Source: Lachnospiraceae bacterium 3-1 (GTDB taxonomy: Bacteria; Bacillota; Clostridia; Lachnospirales; Lachnospiraceae). From it: a DNA stretch of 64,000 nucleotides. Both the position numbers and the translations under genes were made by a program. Shown in pieces: positions 48,942 to 56,553 of the stretch. The stretch is taken from NCBI GenBank assembly GCA_000403255.2, contig KE159594.1, forward strand, positions 124,001-188,000, in the 5' to 3' direction. How positions within the stretch are numbered: the first letter of the stretch is position 1; the number at the start of each line of letters is the position of its first letter. The notes under the pieces were generated by a model. It had not been told where the DNA came from and did not search any database. It worked only from the letters and a program-made list of their open reading frames with translations.

Positions 48942-50555
48942 CTATTTCTTTTCTCTCCTGTTACTTTCCGTATTCCTAGTCCCAGAGTTGCTTTCTTCTC
49001 CACTGCTATTTTCTTTGTTGCTATTCTTTTCTCTGTTGCTATTTTCTTCTTTGCTGCTATTTTCTTCTTTGCTGTCCTTTTCTTTGCTGTTACTATCCTC
49101 CTTCTGCTGGCTGGCGCTATTTTCCTTGTTCTTGTTTTTGTTCTTGTTTTTGTTCTTATTTTTCTTCTTATTCTTGTTATTTTTTTTATCTTTTTTATTC
49201 TTTTGATTACTGTTATCCTTTTCGTCTTTATTCTGACCGTTGTTATCCTTATCCTGATTGCCGTTATTCTCTTTGTCCTTATCCTGGCCGTTATTTTCTT
49301 TGTCCTTATCCTGACCGTTATTTTCTTTGTCCTTATCCTGGCCGTTATTATCTTCTTTATCTTCTTGATTAAAGTTATCTTTCTTTCTGGCTGCTCCTTC
49401 GTCATCTTCTTGGCTATCTACTGGGACAATTTGAATTTTAGGCGGCTGCTCAGTTGACTCTGTCTGTTCTGGAACTTTAGGCAAAACAGAAGACTCTAGA
49501 TTATCTTGTGACTGAATGGCCGTTCTTGTATCCACTTCATTTTCCTGGTAAAACTTTGCTTCCTGCTGAAAATAATCTTTGGAACTTTTCTTTCCTTTTC
49601 TTTTCTTCTGTTTAGGATTTGTTTCTTCCGAATGATTCTGATCCTTTTGAACCTTTGGCTTTCCCAACTCCTCAGATTTGGAAACCTCTTCCTGACCTTT
49701 TGTTGCATCTTCCTGGGATTCTGGTTGTTGCTCCTGCTTTTGCTGAATAAACTCTTTCCAAACTTGATCTGACTCTGCGGAAAATGTTAATCCTGCAAAC
49801 ATGTGCTCCCGACAATACTGAATCAACTCCGTTACAGACATTTGCTGCGTCTGTTCTTTTTCCATCCCATATTCTTGTGCAAGTTTCTTCTCTAACTGTT
49901 CCCTTCCATGCTCCTCAATTCCATTTTCTCCCTGCACAAAAGCTGTTAAAACTCCACAGACTCCTATCTCTTTCAGCTTCTGGTCTATCTTCTCTCCTAA
50001 TTTGCTTTCCAAATCCTCATATAATTTCTGTTCTGACAAACAAATAGTAACTAAGATACCACTGTCATCACGCAGAAACGATTCCTCTACTGCACCTTGA
50101 AGAAGTAAGTCCAATAGATCAAAAACCGATTCTTTCTTACTCCATTCTAACTTTTTTATAAATTCTTTTCCATCTTCATTCAACCCATTCAGCCGTTTCA
50201 CTTGATAAGAATCATTCATGACAATCTGAACACTGGGATTAATATCCAAAACCAGAAAAACATCTTCCTGCTTTCCTCCAAAAATTCCAGACACCCATAA
50301 AAAGAACACCAACAGACAAGTGCAGACAGACATTGCATATTTCGGAAAATTTATCCAAAACCTATTCTGCGATCCCAGACCTTTACACACATTCTCCAAA
50401 TTTCGAATCTCTGCATCCGTTCCTTTTTCCTCATATTCCGTTTTCAGAGGCATCAGATTTTCTTTTTTTGCTGTGTCCATCACTGCTTCAAATATTTCCG
50501 GCGACAGCTCTAAAAATCCATCCTGTATCTTTCTTTTTATCTCATTTTTCCTCAT
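48942..50555 (-). CDS. RsgI-like transmembrane anti-sigma factor with long repetitive tail
   Basis: The 537-residue protein has a cytoplasmic N-terminus (1-70), one membrane helix at about 73-92 (YAMSVCTCLLVFFLWVSGIF), and an RsgI-type outside domain: VFLVLDINPSVQIVMNDSYQ, VKRLNGLNEDGKEFI. After about residue 275 it turns into a very polar Lys/Asn/Glu/Gln/Ser tail, including 27-base repeats encoding NNGQDKDKE and a KNKNKNK run. It overlaps the sigma gene by four bases (ATGA), so it is its partner. In RsgI proteins the outside domain is cleaved to release the sigma factor, and the tail reads cell-wall or polysaccharide state. Confidence 0.83.
   Translation of the reverse strand: MRKNEIKRKIQDGFLELSPEIFEAVMDTAKKENLMPLKTEYEEKGTDAEIRNLENVCKGLGSQNRFWINFPKYAMSVCTCLLVFFLWVSGIFGGKQEDVFLVLDINPSVQIVMNDSYQVKRLNGLNEDGKEFIKKLEWSKKESVFDLLDLLLQGAVEESFLRDDSGILVTICLSEQKLYEDLESKLGEKIDQKLKEIGVCGVLTAFVQGENGIEEHGREQLEKKLAQEYGMEKEQTQQMSVTELIQYCREHMFAGLTFSAESDQVWKEFIQQKQEQQPESQEDATKGQEEVSKSEELGKPKVQKDQNHSEETNPKQKKRKGKKSSKDYFQQEAKFYQENEVDTRTAIQSQDNLESSVLPKVPEQTESTEQPPKIQIVPVDSQEDDEGAARKKDNFNQEDKEDNNGQDKDKENNGQDKDKENNGQDKDKENNGNQDKDNNGQNKDEKDNSNQKNKKDKKNNKNKKKNKNKNKNKNKNKENSASQQKEDSNSKEKDSKEENSSKEENSNREKNSNKENSSGEESNSGTRNTESNRREKK
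49248..49360 (-). repeat. 27-base coding tandem repeat in the anti-sigma tail
   Basis: CTTATCCTGGCCGTTATT-TTCTTTGTC (plus strand, 27 bases) recurs almost exactly three to four times, encoding NNGQDKDKE units. The copies are nearly identical at DNA level, so length changes by slippage or recombination are likely. Confidence 0.85.
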
Positions 50556-51106
50556 ATTGTCCGCCTCTCACTAAATTCCTTCTGCAATTTTCGAATTCCT
50601 CTGTGATACCGGGCAAGTACCGTTCCCAACGGCAGGTCCAGTATTTCTGCAATTTCCTTGTGTTTCAGACCGCTTATATCATGCATAATAATCAGATTCC
50701 TGTCATCTGTAGAAAGAATTTCAAACATTTTTTCCAGAACCATCCGATTATCTACATTTGTCATATCATCAAATCCTAAATCATTTTCCATATCGTCATA
50801 ATTGAGGGTTTTTGAATGTTCTTTTCTGCATTGCGACAAAAAAAGATTTTTAGCAATTTTCATCATCCATGCCATAGGATTTCCCTGGTCTTGATATAGA
50901 TGACATTTCTTTAAAATCTGTATAAAAGTATCCTGTAATAAATCCTGTGCATCTTCCCGATTTAGGGTATAGGAAAGCAGGAATGCGTAGAGAGGTGTAT
51001 AAGTTAATTCATACAGCTCTCTAAACGCATCCTGATCGCCGAAACGAATCCGTTCAAATAGTTGTTTCTCAATATAAACTTTTCGTTTTGGAGCGACTTC
51101 CTGCAT
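50552..51106 (-). CDS. ECF-type RNA polymerase sigma factor, partner of the RsgI-like protein
   Basis: The 184-residue sigma factor has region 2 (RIRFGDQDAFRELYELTYTP, NREDAQDLLQDTFIQILKK, AWMMKIAKNLFLSQCR) and region 4 (NLIIMHDISGLKHKEIAEIL, DLPLGTVLARYHRGIRKLQ). It is coupled to the anti-sigma gene by a four-base overlap. In contrast to SigI, the usual RsgI partner, its size and text are ECF-like. The secreted protein gene 55 bases upstream is a likely target or signalling partner. Confidence 0.9.
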   Translation of the reverse strand: MQEVAPKRKVYIEKQLFERIRFGDQDAFRELYELTYTPLYAFLLSYTLNREDAQDLLQDTFIQILKKCHLYQDQGNPMAWMMKIAKNLFLSQCRKEHSKTLNYDDMENDLGFDDMTNVDNRMVLEKMFEILSTDDRNLIIMHDISGLKHKEIAEILDLPLGTVLARYHRGIRKLQKEFSERRTI

Positions 51107-51161
51107 CCAGATACCCCTTTCGTACTGTATCTTTTGTTAAAACATTATGCTTTGCAACAAC

Positions 51162-51926
51162 TTATTTTACAGTAATTGTTTTTGTTATGGAACCGTAGTT
51201 TTTCTCTTTTTTGGTTTTAATACCATTGATGGTAATGGTATATGTTTCACCTTTTTTCATTCCGGTAATCTGAACTTTAATGTTACCTTTTGCTTTCTTT
51301 ACAATCTTCGCTTCGCATACGCTTCCGCTGGCATTTTTCACTTCAACTGTAGCGTCTTTGTAGTATGCTGCTGACTTCATTTTGAGTATGACAAAATTCT
51401 TACCTGATACAGAAGCTTGGCCAACTTTGCTCTGGGTTTTCATACCTTTTGCTGTAAAAACCTTTTTCACAACAACAGCCTGCTCTGAGTCTTTTCCGAG
51501 AATACCTTCTATTGATAAGGTATACTTTTCTCCCTTTACCAGTCCACTTACAGTAACTGTCAATAGACTTTTATTTTTCTTTGTGATTTTACAAGGAATC
51601 TCTTTGCCATTTTCATCGGTAATAACTGCTTTCAAAGCATCTGTATAGGTTACTTTCTGTTTAAAAGAAATATTCACCTTTCCAGAAGAAGTACAAGTAA
51701 CTTTTCCAACCTCCTGCGCTTTTGCTTTTACAGGTTTTTTCGTCTCATTGGGTTTCTTAGTATCCTGAGGCTTCTTGGTGTCTTCTGCTTTCTTTGCCTT
51801 TGCTTCTACAGATACTTCCACCTGCTCCCCTTCTACCTCATATGCTGCAGCCGACACAGGGATCCCAATTACCATACTCGCTGCCAATACTCCTGCTACT
51901 AAACCTTTTACATAATTTTTTCTCAT
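51162..51926 (-). CDS. Secreted protein with two tandem beta-sandwich-like domains
   Basis: The 254-residue protein has a signal peptide (KGLVAGVLAASMVIGIPVSAA), a Lys/Thr/Pro linker with repeated KKPxxTKKP (46-67), and two similar domains of about 85 residues. Parallel phrases include VSGLVKGEKYTLSIEGI in the first and ITGMKKGETYTITINGI in the second, as in bacterial Ig-like or Fn3 repeats. I do not recognise a named family. It could be a wall-attached adhesin or a signal for the RsgI-like sensor encoded just downstream; this is inferred from position only. Confidence 0.7.
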   Translation of the reverse strand: MRKNYVKGLVAGVLAASMVIGIPVSAAAYEVEGEQVEVSVEAKAKKAEDTKKPQDTKKPNETKKPVKAKAQEVGKVTCTSSGKVNISFKQKVTYTDALKAVITDENGKEIPCKITKKNKSLLTVTVSGLVKGEKYTLSIEGILGKDSEQAVVVKKVFTAKGMKTQSKVGQASVSGKNFVILKMKSAAYYKDATVEVKNASGSVCEAKIVKKAKGNIKVQITGMKKGETYTITINGIKTKKEKNYGSITKTITVK

Positions 51927-52080
51927 AAAAAATTGCCTCCTTTTATTTGTTTTTGTTGTTACCTAGAAAACGCAAAAAGAAATCATTTTATTGCAAAAAA
52001 AAAATAAATTTTTTATTTTTTTGACGATATTATAAAAACCTCAAGCATTCTTATCCCATTTTTGCCTGCTTGGGAACGAA

Positions 52081-52267
52081 AATCACACTTTGCTTCGCCG
52101 AGTGCGGTCACGCAGTGACATCTTCTATTCGCACGAGTGCGCATATTATTTTTATCTTATAGGAAAGTCATGAACTTTAACACTTTACAGTAACATAGTC
52201 TTTTCTATAAGACAAGAAAGAATCCTGCAAAGCAGGATTCTCCGCCTGCGGCGGGTCGCTTTGCGAC
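52081..52267. repeat. Cluster of short perfect hairpins in non-coding DNA
   Basis: Within 190 bases stand GTCAC-GCA-GTGAC (52107-52119), CGCAC-GA-GTGCG (52130-52141), and an imperfect long stem TCTTATAG/CTATAAGA (52155-52212). Then come AGAATCCTGC-AAA-GCAGGATTCT (52219-52241), CCGCC-TGC-GGCGG (52242-52254) and GTCGC-TTT-GCGAC (52255-52267). The last three touch end to end. No open frame explains them. The gap 51927-52478 (552 bases) otherwise holds an A/T-rich stretch just before the secreted-protein gene and the family-2 repeat. Confidence 0.8.
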
Positions 52268-52299
52268 AGATTTCATACCCGCCGCAATGCGATAAGAAC

Positions 52300-52367
52300 T
52301 TTTTTATTCTATAGGAAAGATACTTTCACGCGTTAGCGTGACAAGGTCTTTCCTATAGAATAAAAAA
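52300..52367. repeat. Dispersed hairpin repeat, family 2, copy 2 (bidirectional terminator)
   Basis: A perfect 21-bp stem pairs 52300-52320 with 52347-52367 (core TTCTATAGGAAAGA / TCTTTCCTATAGAA), flanked by six T on one side and six A on the other. The loop holds CACGCGTTAGCGTG, itself a small hairpin. About 50 bases match the copy at 3076-3143. The T/A flanks would allow termination in both directions. Confidence 0.85.
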
Positions 52368-52478
52368 GCAACGGCAGATACCCCATATAAAAATGTGATA
52401 CCGCCGTCTCTATGTTATTACAACTCTACAATTTTTCCTGAATAAATAATTGATATCATCTAGACGTTTTGAAATTAC

Positions 52479-52772
52479 CTATTCTTCATGGAGAATCAAA
52501 CTATCCTGATCCGTCACTACTTCCATCATCATAAGCACGCCAAGGCGAAATCCTTTGATAAACAAATGATTGGCATAACATAAGTTTTCTTCTGCCTGTG
52601 CATCGTTAAAATCTGACAACAACTTTTTGTCTTCTTCACTAAGTTTTTCAAGCAACCTTTTTTCCATCCTGCTGGATACGCTCCTGGCTTCCCTGTATTC
52701 TGCACTCCCTTTATACTCAAAAGACGCCATACAGAGATGGTCCGTTGCAAGCGCTTCTAAAATTTTTCCCAT
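52479..52772 (-). CDS. Small hypothetical helical protein
   Basis: The 97-residue protein starts GKILEALATDHLCMASFEYK at ATG 52772, eight bases after AAAGGA; the open frame extends upstream without a ribosome site. It is rich in Glu, Leu and Lys, and looks all-helical (RMEKRLLEKLSEEDKKLLSD, ENLCYANHLFIKGFRLGVLM). Small proteins with this look are common and uncharacterised in Lachnospiraceae (DUF6809-like). I assign no function. A hairpin (52870-52908) separates it from the ribbon-helix-helix gene upstream. Confidence 0.65.
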   Translation of the reverse strand: MGKILEALATDHLCMASFEYKGSAEYREARSVSSRMEKRLLEKLSEEDKKLLSDFNDAQAEENLCYANHLFIKGFRLGVLMMMEVVTDQDSLILHEE

Positions 52773-52869
52773 TCTGCCCATCCTTTCTTTTGACAAACAA
52801 CTCCTTGCAAGACAAAACCGCACAGTGTATAATATTTATGCGATCTGCCTTGCAGGTAGATGCAGCGTT

Positions 52870-52908
52870 GGAAGCGGCTGCAAACTTTCGCAGGAATGTG
52901 CCGCTTCC
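52870..52908 (-). terminator. Hairpin between two small genes
   Basis: GGAAGCGGC (52870-52878) and GCCGCTTCC (52900-52908) form a perfect 9-bp stem, with an inner TGCAAACTTTCGCA near-palindrome. It lies two bases past the ribbon-helix-helix gene's stop. It lacks a T-run. Confidence 0.6.
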
Positions 52909-52910
52909 TA

Positions 52911-53075
52911 CTATTTTTGAGTTAGGTCGTCATAAACCTTATGAACCCCTCTTCTCACAATCTCAGCTTTGGATACCTCCAGAATCCGGCTACATTCTTC
53001 TAACTTTTCCGATGTATCACTGTCTAGACGCACCTTAAGAGAGATGTTTTTTGGGTTATCGGTTGGACGTCCCAT
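52911..53075 (-). CDS. Small CopG/Arc-type ribbon-helix-helix protein
   Basis: The 54-residue protein starts GRPTDNPKNISLKVRLDSDT. The strand NISLKVRLD, helix TSEKLEECSRILEV and second helix SKAEIVRRGVHKVYDD form a ribbon-helix-helix fold; the GRPTDNPK lead is typical of mobile-element and plasmid RHH proteins. The start was placed at ATG 53075 after GGGGA; a GTG at 53099 is an alternative. No toxin gene is adjacent. Confidence 0.75.
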   Translation of the reverse strand: MGRPTDNPKNISLKVRLDSDTSEKLEECSRILEVSKAEIVRRGVHKVYDDLTQK

Positions 53076-53261
53076 CTTTTTATTCCCCAAACCTACCACC
53101 TCACTTTACGGGGTCACTAATATTATACACTTACCGATGTCATTAAGTCAATGTTTATTTATCAAAAGAATTTCTTCTCTTCTAATACCCGAATCCTCTA
53201 AGAGAAAAATATTCCCCACCTAGAACATATTTTAAATTGCTCCAGATGGGGATATCAAATT

Positions 53262-54269
53262 TTAACGTAAAATAATATTTAAGTATTCCCGAATATTTAA
53301 CAAATTTTCCAAACTTATCCTATACTTTTGAACAATATGAGTATAATACGATAAAACATCATTTTTATTAATTACCCTTTGGCATACATCATTTTTTCTA
53401 CAACCTTCTCTCGCCTTTTTATATGGTTCTTCCCGATGACATATTTCTTCTAATGCTTTTGCACAATACACATCCAAATAATACAGTTTAACAGCATTCA
53501 GTATTTTCAATTCCTCTTCTTTAAATTTACTTTCAACTTCCACTTTAGGCAATGGCATATATTTGAAGCTTTTAAAAGTACTATAAACCTGAGGATACAC
53601 TGCACCATGTACCCAAGCCTGACAGTCTTCTTCAAACATTTCCTGACCTAATAATACCCTACTCCAATTTTGAACAAAATATAATAATTTTTGTAATGCT
53701 AGATGTGTGATTGGAACCTCGTCTGTAGATTGTGCCAAAAACCAATTAACCACATGAAAAATTATGCCTTTTGAATTCTCTAATTTTGCTAACTCACTAG
53801 AAACTTTACTTTCTGCCTTTTTAAAGGATTTTTCTCCAGCCCTTTCTGGATTTCCTGCACAATAATCCTGTAACAGCATTTGAAAAATATAAGGATTTTT
53901 CAACTCTTTCAATCTATTGCTATTTGAAACATTAGGAGTATAATTCCCACTAACGTACCTAGTCAGAGTAATCTCTCCCCACCCCAATAATCTACTCAAA
54001 AATTTCTGACTGACATTGTATAATTCCAAAATTTCCAATATCTCTTCACGTGTAATAATTTCTCGCTGTTCACGTATTCTTTGATTTGCCATCTTTGCAA
54101 TCTCATTTTCAACAGCCTCCATGTATATAGGAGCTTGACATATTTTGCAAAATGGAACTTTCACCGACATTTCAAAATGATAGCCTTCGCCTTCATATTT
54201 TCTAATAGTATCCTTAAACTCATATTGCTCTTTTGCTCCACATTCAAAACACATTTTCATATTTTCCAT
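53262..54269 (-). CDS. Zinc-ribbon + HTH + Panacea (SocA/DUF4065-type) protein, PanA-like antitoxin candidate
   Basis: The 335-residue protein has an N-terminal zinc ribbon (CFECG at 7-11, CKIC at 41-44), as in MqsA/YgiT antitoxins. A helix-turn-helix follows at about 72-110 (ITREEILEILELYNVSQKFL, SRLLGWGEITLTRYVSG). The C-terminal Panacea/DUF4065 domain runs from about 165 (ALQKLLYFVQNWSRVLLGQ, AWVHGAVYPQVYSTFKSF). Panacea domains define the PanAT toxin-antitoxin systems, where PanA neutralises very varied toxins. No toxin candidate overlaps it, so either it is an orphan or it acts as a regulator. The promoter carries two palindromic operators that suggest autoregulation. Confidence 0.82.
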   Translation of the reverse strand: MENMKMCFECGAKEQYEFKDTIRKYEGEGYHFEMSVKVPFCKICQAPIYMEAVENEIAKMANQRIREQREIITREEILEILELYNVSQKFLSRLLGWGEITLTRYVSGNYTPNVSNSNRLKELKNPYIFQMLLQDYCAGNPERAGEKSFKKAESKVSSELAKLENSKGIIFHVVNWFLAQSTDEVPITHLALQKLLYFVQNWSRVLLGQEMFEEDCQAWVHGAVYPQVYSTFKSFKYMPLPKVEVESKFKEEELKILNAVKLYYLDVYCAKALEEICHREEPYKKAREGCRKNDVCQRVINKNDVLSYYTHIVQKYRISLENLLNIREYLNIILR

Positions 54270-54319
54270 TTTGCCATACCCTTCCTCCTCTCTTTCGTAC
54301 GTATATTTTATACGTCAAT

Positions 54320-54390
54320 AAAGTATCATTGATACTTTTATTATAGCATTTCTTTTCCATTAGTCAATGCTTTTTGGTATCAATGATATC
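54320..54390 (-). promoter_or_regulatory. Panacea gene promoter flanked by two palindromic operators
   Basis: TTGACT (54367-54362), a 16-base spacer and TATAAT (54345-54340) on the minus strand. AAAGTATCATTGATACTTT (54320-54338) is a perfect 9-1-9 palindrome right after the -10. GGTATCAATGATATC (54376-54390) is a second, near-perfect copy upstream of the -35. Both share the core TATCAWTGATA, a typical layout for an autorepressing antitoxin. Confidence 0.88.
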
Positions 54391-54450
54391 TTTTTTCTGG
54401 ATAACCTCGTTTTCTCTTGTTTGATATTCTCAAAAACTCATCATTTCCCT

Positions 54451-55728
54451 CTATTCCACCTGCTTCCCTGGCAGCTCCACCCAAAATGTTACTTGTCCTT
54501 TCTCACTTTCTGCAAAAATTCTTCCCCCATGCCTGGTCACAATTTCCTTTGCAATGGCAAGTCCAAGTCCAGCGCCTCCCGTATTGGAATTCCTTGCTTC
54601 ATCCATCCGGTAAAATTTATCAAAAATAGACGTCAGCTTTTCTTGGGGAATCGTCTTCCCTTGATTCTGGAAACGGATGATAATTTTATCTGGCTGTCTC
54701 CTTTTATCTCCCATATCCTTTGGATATAACTCCAAGGATTCTTCACCTGCATTTGTGCTTTGTGAGTGTCCCTCATCACTCTCTTTCCCGTAAATCTCTT
54801 CCACAAAAATGTCTATCCTGGTATCCTTGTAGCTATAGGCAATGGCATTTTTCAAAATGTTATTAAAAACCCTTGCCAGCTTCACGGAATCTCCATATAC
54901 AATCACATTTTCATCACTATGAAGCAGGATCTGATTGCCTTTTTCTTCTAAAAGTGGATAAAATTCCTCCAGCATCTGCAACAACATATAGTACAAATCT
55001 ATTCTCTCTTTTTCCAAGACAATTTCTTGTATATTATATCTGGTAATTTCAAAAAATTCATTGATCAACTGCTCCAACCGATTGGCTTTTTCCAACGTAA
55101 TATGTACATATTTGGCCTTCTGTTCCATAGGCATGTCTGGAGCCTCTTCCAATAGACTCAAATATCCAATCACTGATGTGAGAGGTGTTCGTATATCATG
55201 GGCCAGATACATCACCAGATTATTTTTCCGCTCCTCCGCCAGCCTAGCTTCCAATTCACGCTTTTCCAAGGTCTGACGCAAAACATTTAACTTTTTCTCC
55301 ATTGGCGCCATCTCTGGGGATAGAGTGATTTCTTGGTTATCCCCCTGAATTAATTTGTCTAAGCCTGCATCAATCTCGTCAAAATACCGGATAAAGCCAG
55401 ACAGAAAAAACCAAAACAAAAGCAAAAAACAGACAGCAACTGCACCCAAAATAATCAGACTGGAGTTTTCCCTCAGCCCATACTGATAAATATTCAATGC
55501 ATCCTCACGCTCTAAGCGAAAAACATCCTGTAAAAACTGCACAATCCAGTCTCCAACTCTGCCAAACCAGAAGCGGCTGTAAAAAGTAAAAATAATCAAA
55601 ACAGTTAATCCCACAATGGCGGAGGTCTGCATTAAAATCCGAAATCGAAAGCTGGAATAAGCAGCATTTTTTTTCCTTCTTTTCCAAAGTTCTTTGAATT
55701 TGATTTTTTTCTTTTCCTTAGTTTTCAA
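54451..55728 (-). CDS. VanS-like sensor histidine kinase
   Basis: The 425-residue kinase has membrane helices at about 34-50 and 92-112 with a short outside loop, a HAMP-like linker, the phospho-acceptor in MYLAHDIRTPLTSVIGYLSL, and the N, G1 and G2 boxes (NNILKNAIAYSY, GAGLGLAIAKEIVTRHGG). A charged insert (about 318-345, rich in Glu, Ser, Lys) lies in the ATP domain. The HDIRTPLTSVIGYLxLL phrase is typical of VanS-type sensors. No vanH, vanA or vanX gene is nearby. It overlaps the response regulator by 11 bases. Confidence 0.88.
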   Translation of the reverse strand: MKTKEKKKIKFKELWKRRKKNAAYSSFRFRILMQTSAIVGLTVLIIFTFYSRFWFGRVGDWIVQFLQDVFRLEREDALNIYQYGLRENSSLIILGAVAVCFLLLFWFFLSGFIRYFDEIDAGLDKLIQGDNQEITLSPEMAPMEKKLNVLRQTLEKRELEARLAEERKNNLVMYLAHDIRTPLTSVIGYLSLLEEAPDMPMEQKAKYVHITLEKANRLEQLINEFFEITRYNIQEIVLEKERIDLYYMLLQMLEEFYPLLEEKGNQILLHSDENVIVYGDSVKLARVFNNILKNAIAYSYKDTRIDIFVEEIYGKESDEGHSQSTNAGEESLELYPKDMGDKRRQPDKIIIRFQNQGKTIPQEKLTSIFDKFYRMDEARNSNTGGAGLGLAIAKEIVTRHGGRIFAESEKGQVTFWVELPGKQVE

Positions 55729-56422
55729 TTTTATAACCTACTCCCCAGATTGTTTTAATATATTTGGGATGCTCCACAGAATCCTTCATTTTTTCTCGTA
55801 GGTGACGGATATGTACTGTAATGGTATTGTTGCTTTTGCTGTAATACTCATCCTTCCATACTCCATGAAACAGCTCCTCCGAACTGACTGCCTCCCCTTT
55901 CCGCTCACACAGAATTTTTAAAATAGAAAATTCTGTTGGGGTCAGCACCAACGGTTTTTCATCCAACTGACATTCATGCGTCTTAACATTCATAACCAAA
56001 CCGCCATGTACCAGCAGAGAAGCATCCTGCGCTTCTCCAGTTTGAGGCTGGTTATATCGTTTATAACGGCGAAGCTGGGCTTTGACCCGGGCCACCAGCT
56101 CCAGCGGCCGGAAAGGTTTTGTCATATAATCGTCTGCCCCCAGCATGAGACCACGGATTTTATCAATCTCTTCATCCTTTGCCGTCAGCATGATGACCGG
56201 ATAATTGTAATTTTCCCGAATCTTCTTACATATCTCAAAACCGCTGGTCCCTGGCAGCATGATATCTAAGATGGCCAGGTCAAACTGTGTCCCTTCAGCA
56301 TGCTCCAATGCGTCTTCTGCCAAGTAGCAGGTAACGATTTCAAAATTTTCACTTTCTAAATAAAACGCCACCAAATCTGCAATTTCCTTTTCATCGTCTA
56401 CCACTAAAATTCTATCTCTCAT
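55718..56422 (-). CDS. VanR-like OmpR-family response regulator
   Basis: The 234-residue regulator has a receiver (VDDEKE acidic pair, phospho-aspartate in LAILDIMLPGTSGFEICKKI, K in YMTKPFRPLELVARVKAQLR) and a winged-helix domain (PTEFSILKILCERKGEAVSS, NTITVHIRHLREKMKD, YIKTIWGVGYKIE). The receiver ending with MTKPFRPLELVARVKAQLRR is as in VanR. It heads the unit with the VanS-like kinase. Targets are not clear. An extended -10 (TGATATAAT, 56476-56484 minus strand) lies about 60 bases upstream. Confidence 0.92.
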   Translation of the reverse strand: MRDRILVVDDEKEIADLVAFYLESENFEIVTCYLAEDALEHAEGTQFDLAILDIMLPGTSGFEICKKIRENYNYPVIMLTAKDEEIDKIRGLMLGADDYMTKPFRPLELVARVKAQLRRYKRYNQPQTGEAQDASLLVHGGLVMNVKTHECQLDEKPLVLTPTEFSILKILCERKGEAVSSEELFHGVWKDEYYSKSNNTITVHIRHLREKMKDSVEHPKYIKTIWGVGYKIEN

Positions 56423-56553
56423 ATTTTTATCATCTCCTAAAGAACGAATATTGTCAAACTTTCATATGCATTCCTATTATATCAGAGCCCCTATAAAAAT
56501 TCCTATTTTATTTTCTTTAAAAGTATTAATATTTTCCTAAGATGATATTTTCT

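Noticed and set aside
49248-49360. CRISPR array
   Set aside because: The 27-base units are directly tandem without spacers and code for NNGQDKDKE in the anti-sigma tail.
48889-49457. Long open frames on the plus strand and in other frames across the anti-sigma tail
   Set aside because: They arise from the low-complexity repeat and give only runs of Leu/Phe/Val or Lys/Ile/Thr without a ribosome site. The minus-strand frame with the RsgI-like domain and coupled start is the real one.
54451-56422. Vancomycin resistance locus
   Set aside because: The kinase and regulator look VanS/VanR-like, but no vanH, vanA/B, vanX or vanY-type gene is in the neighbourhood.
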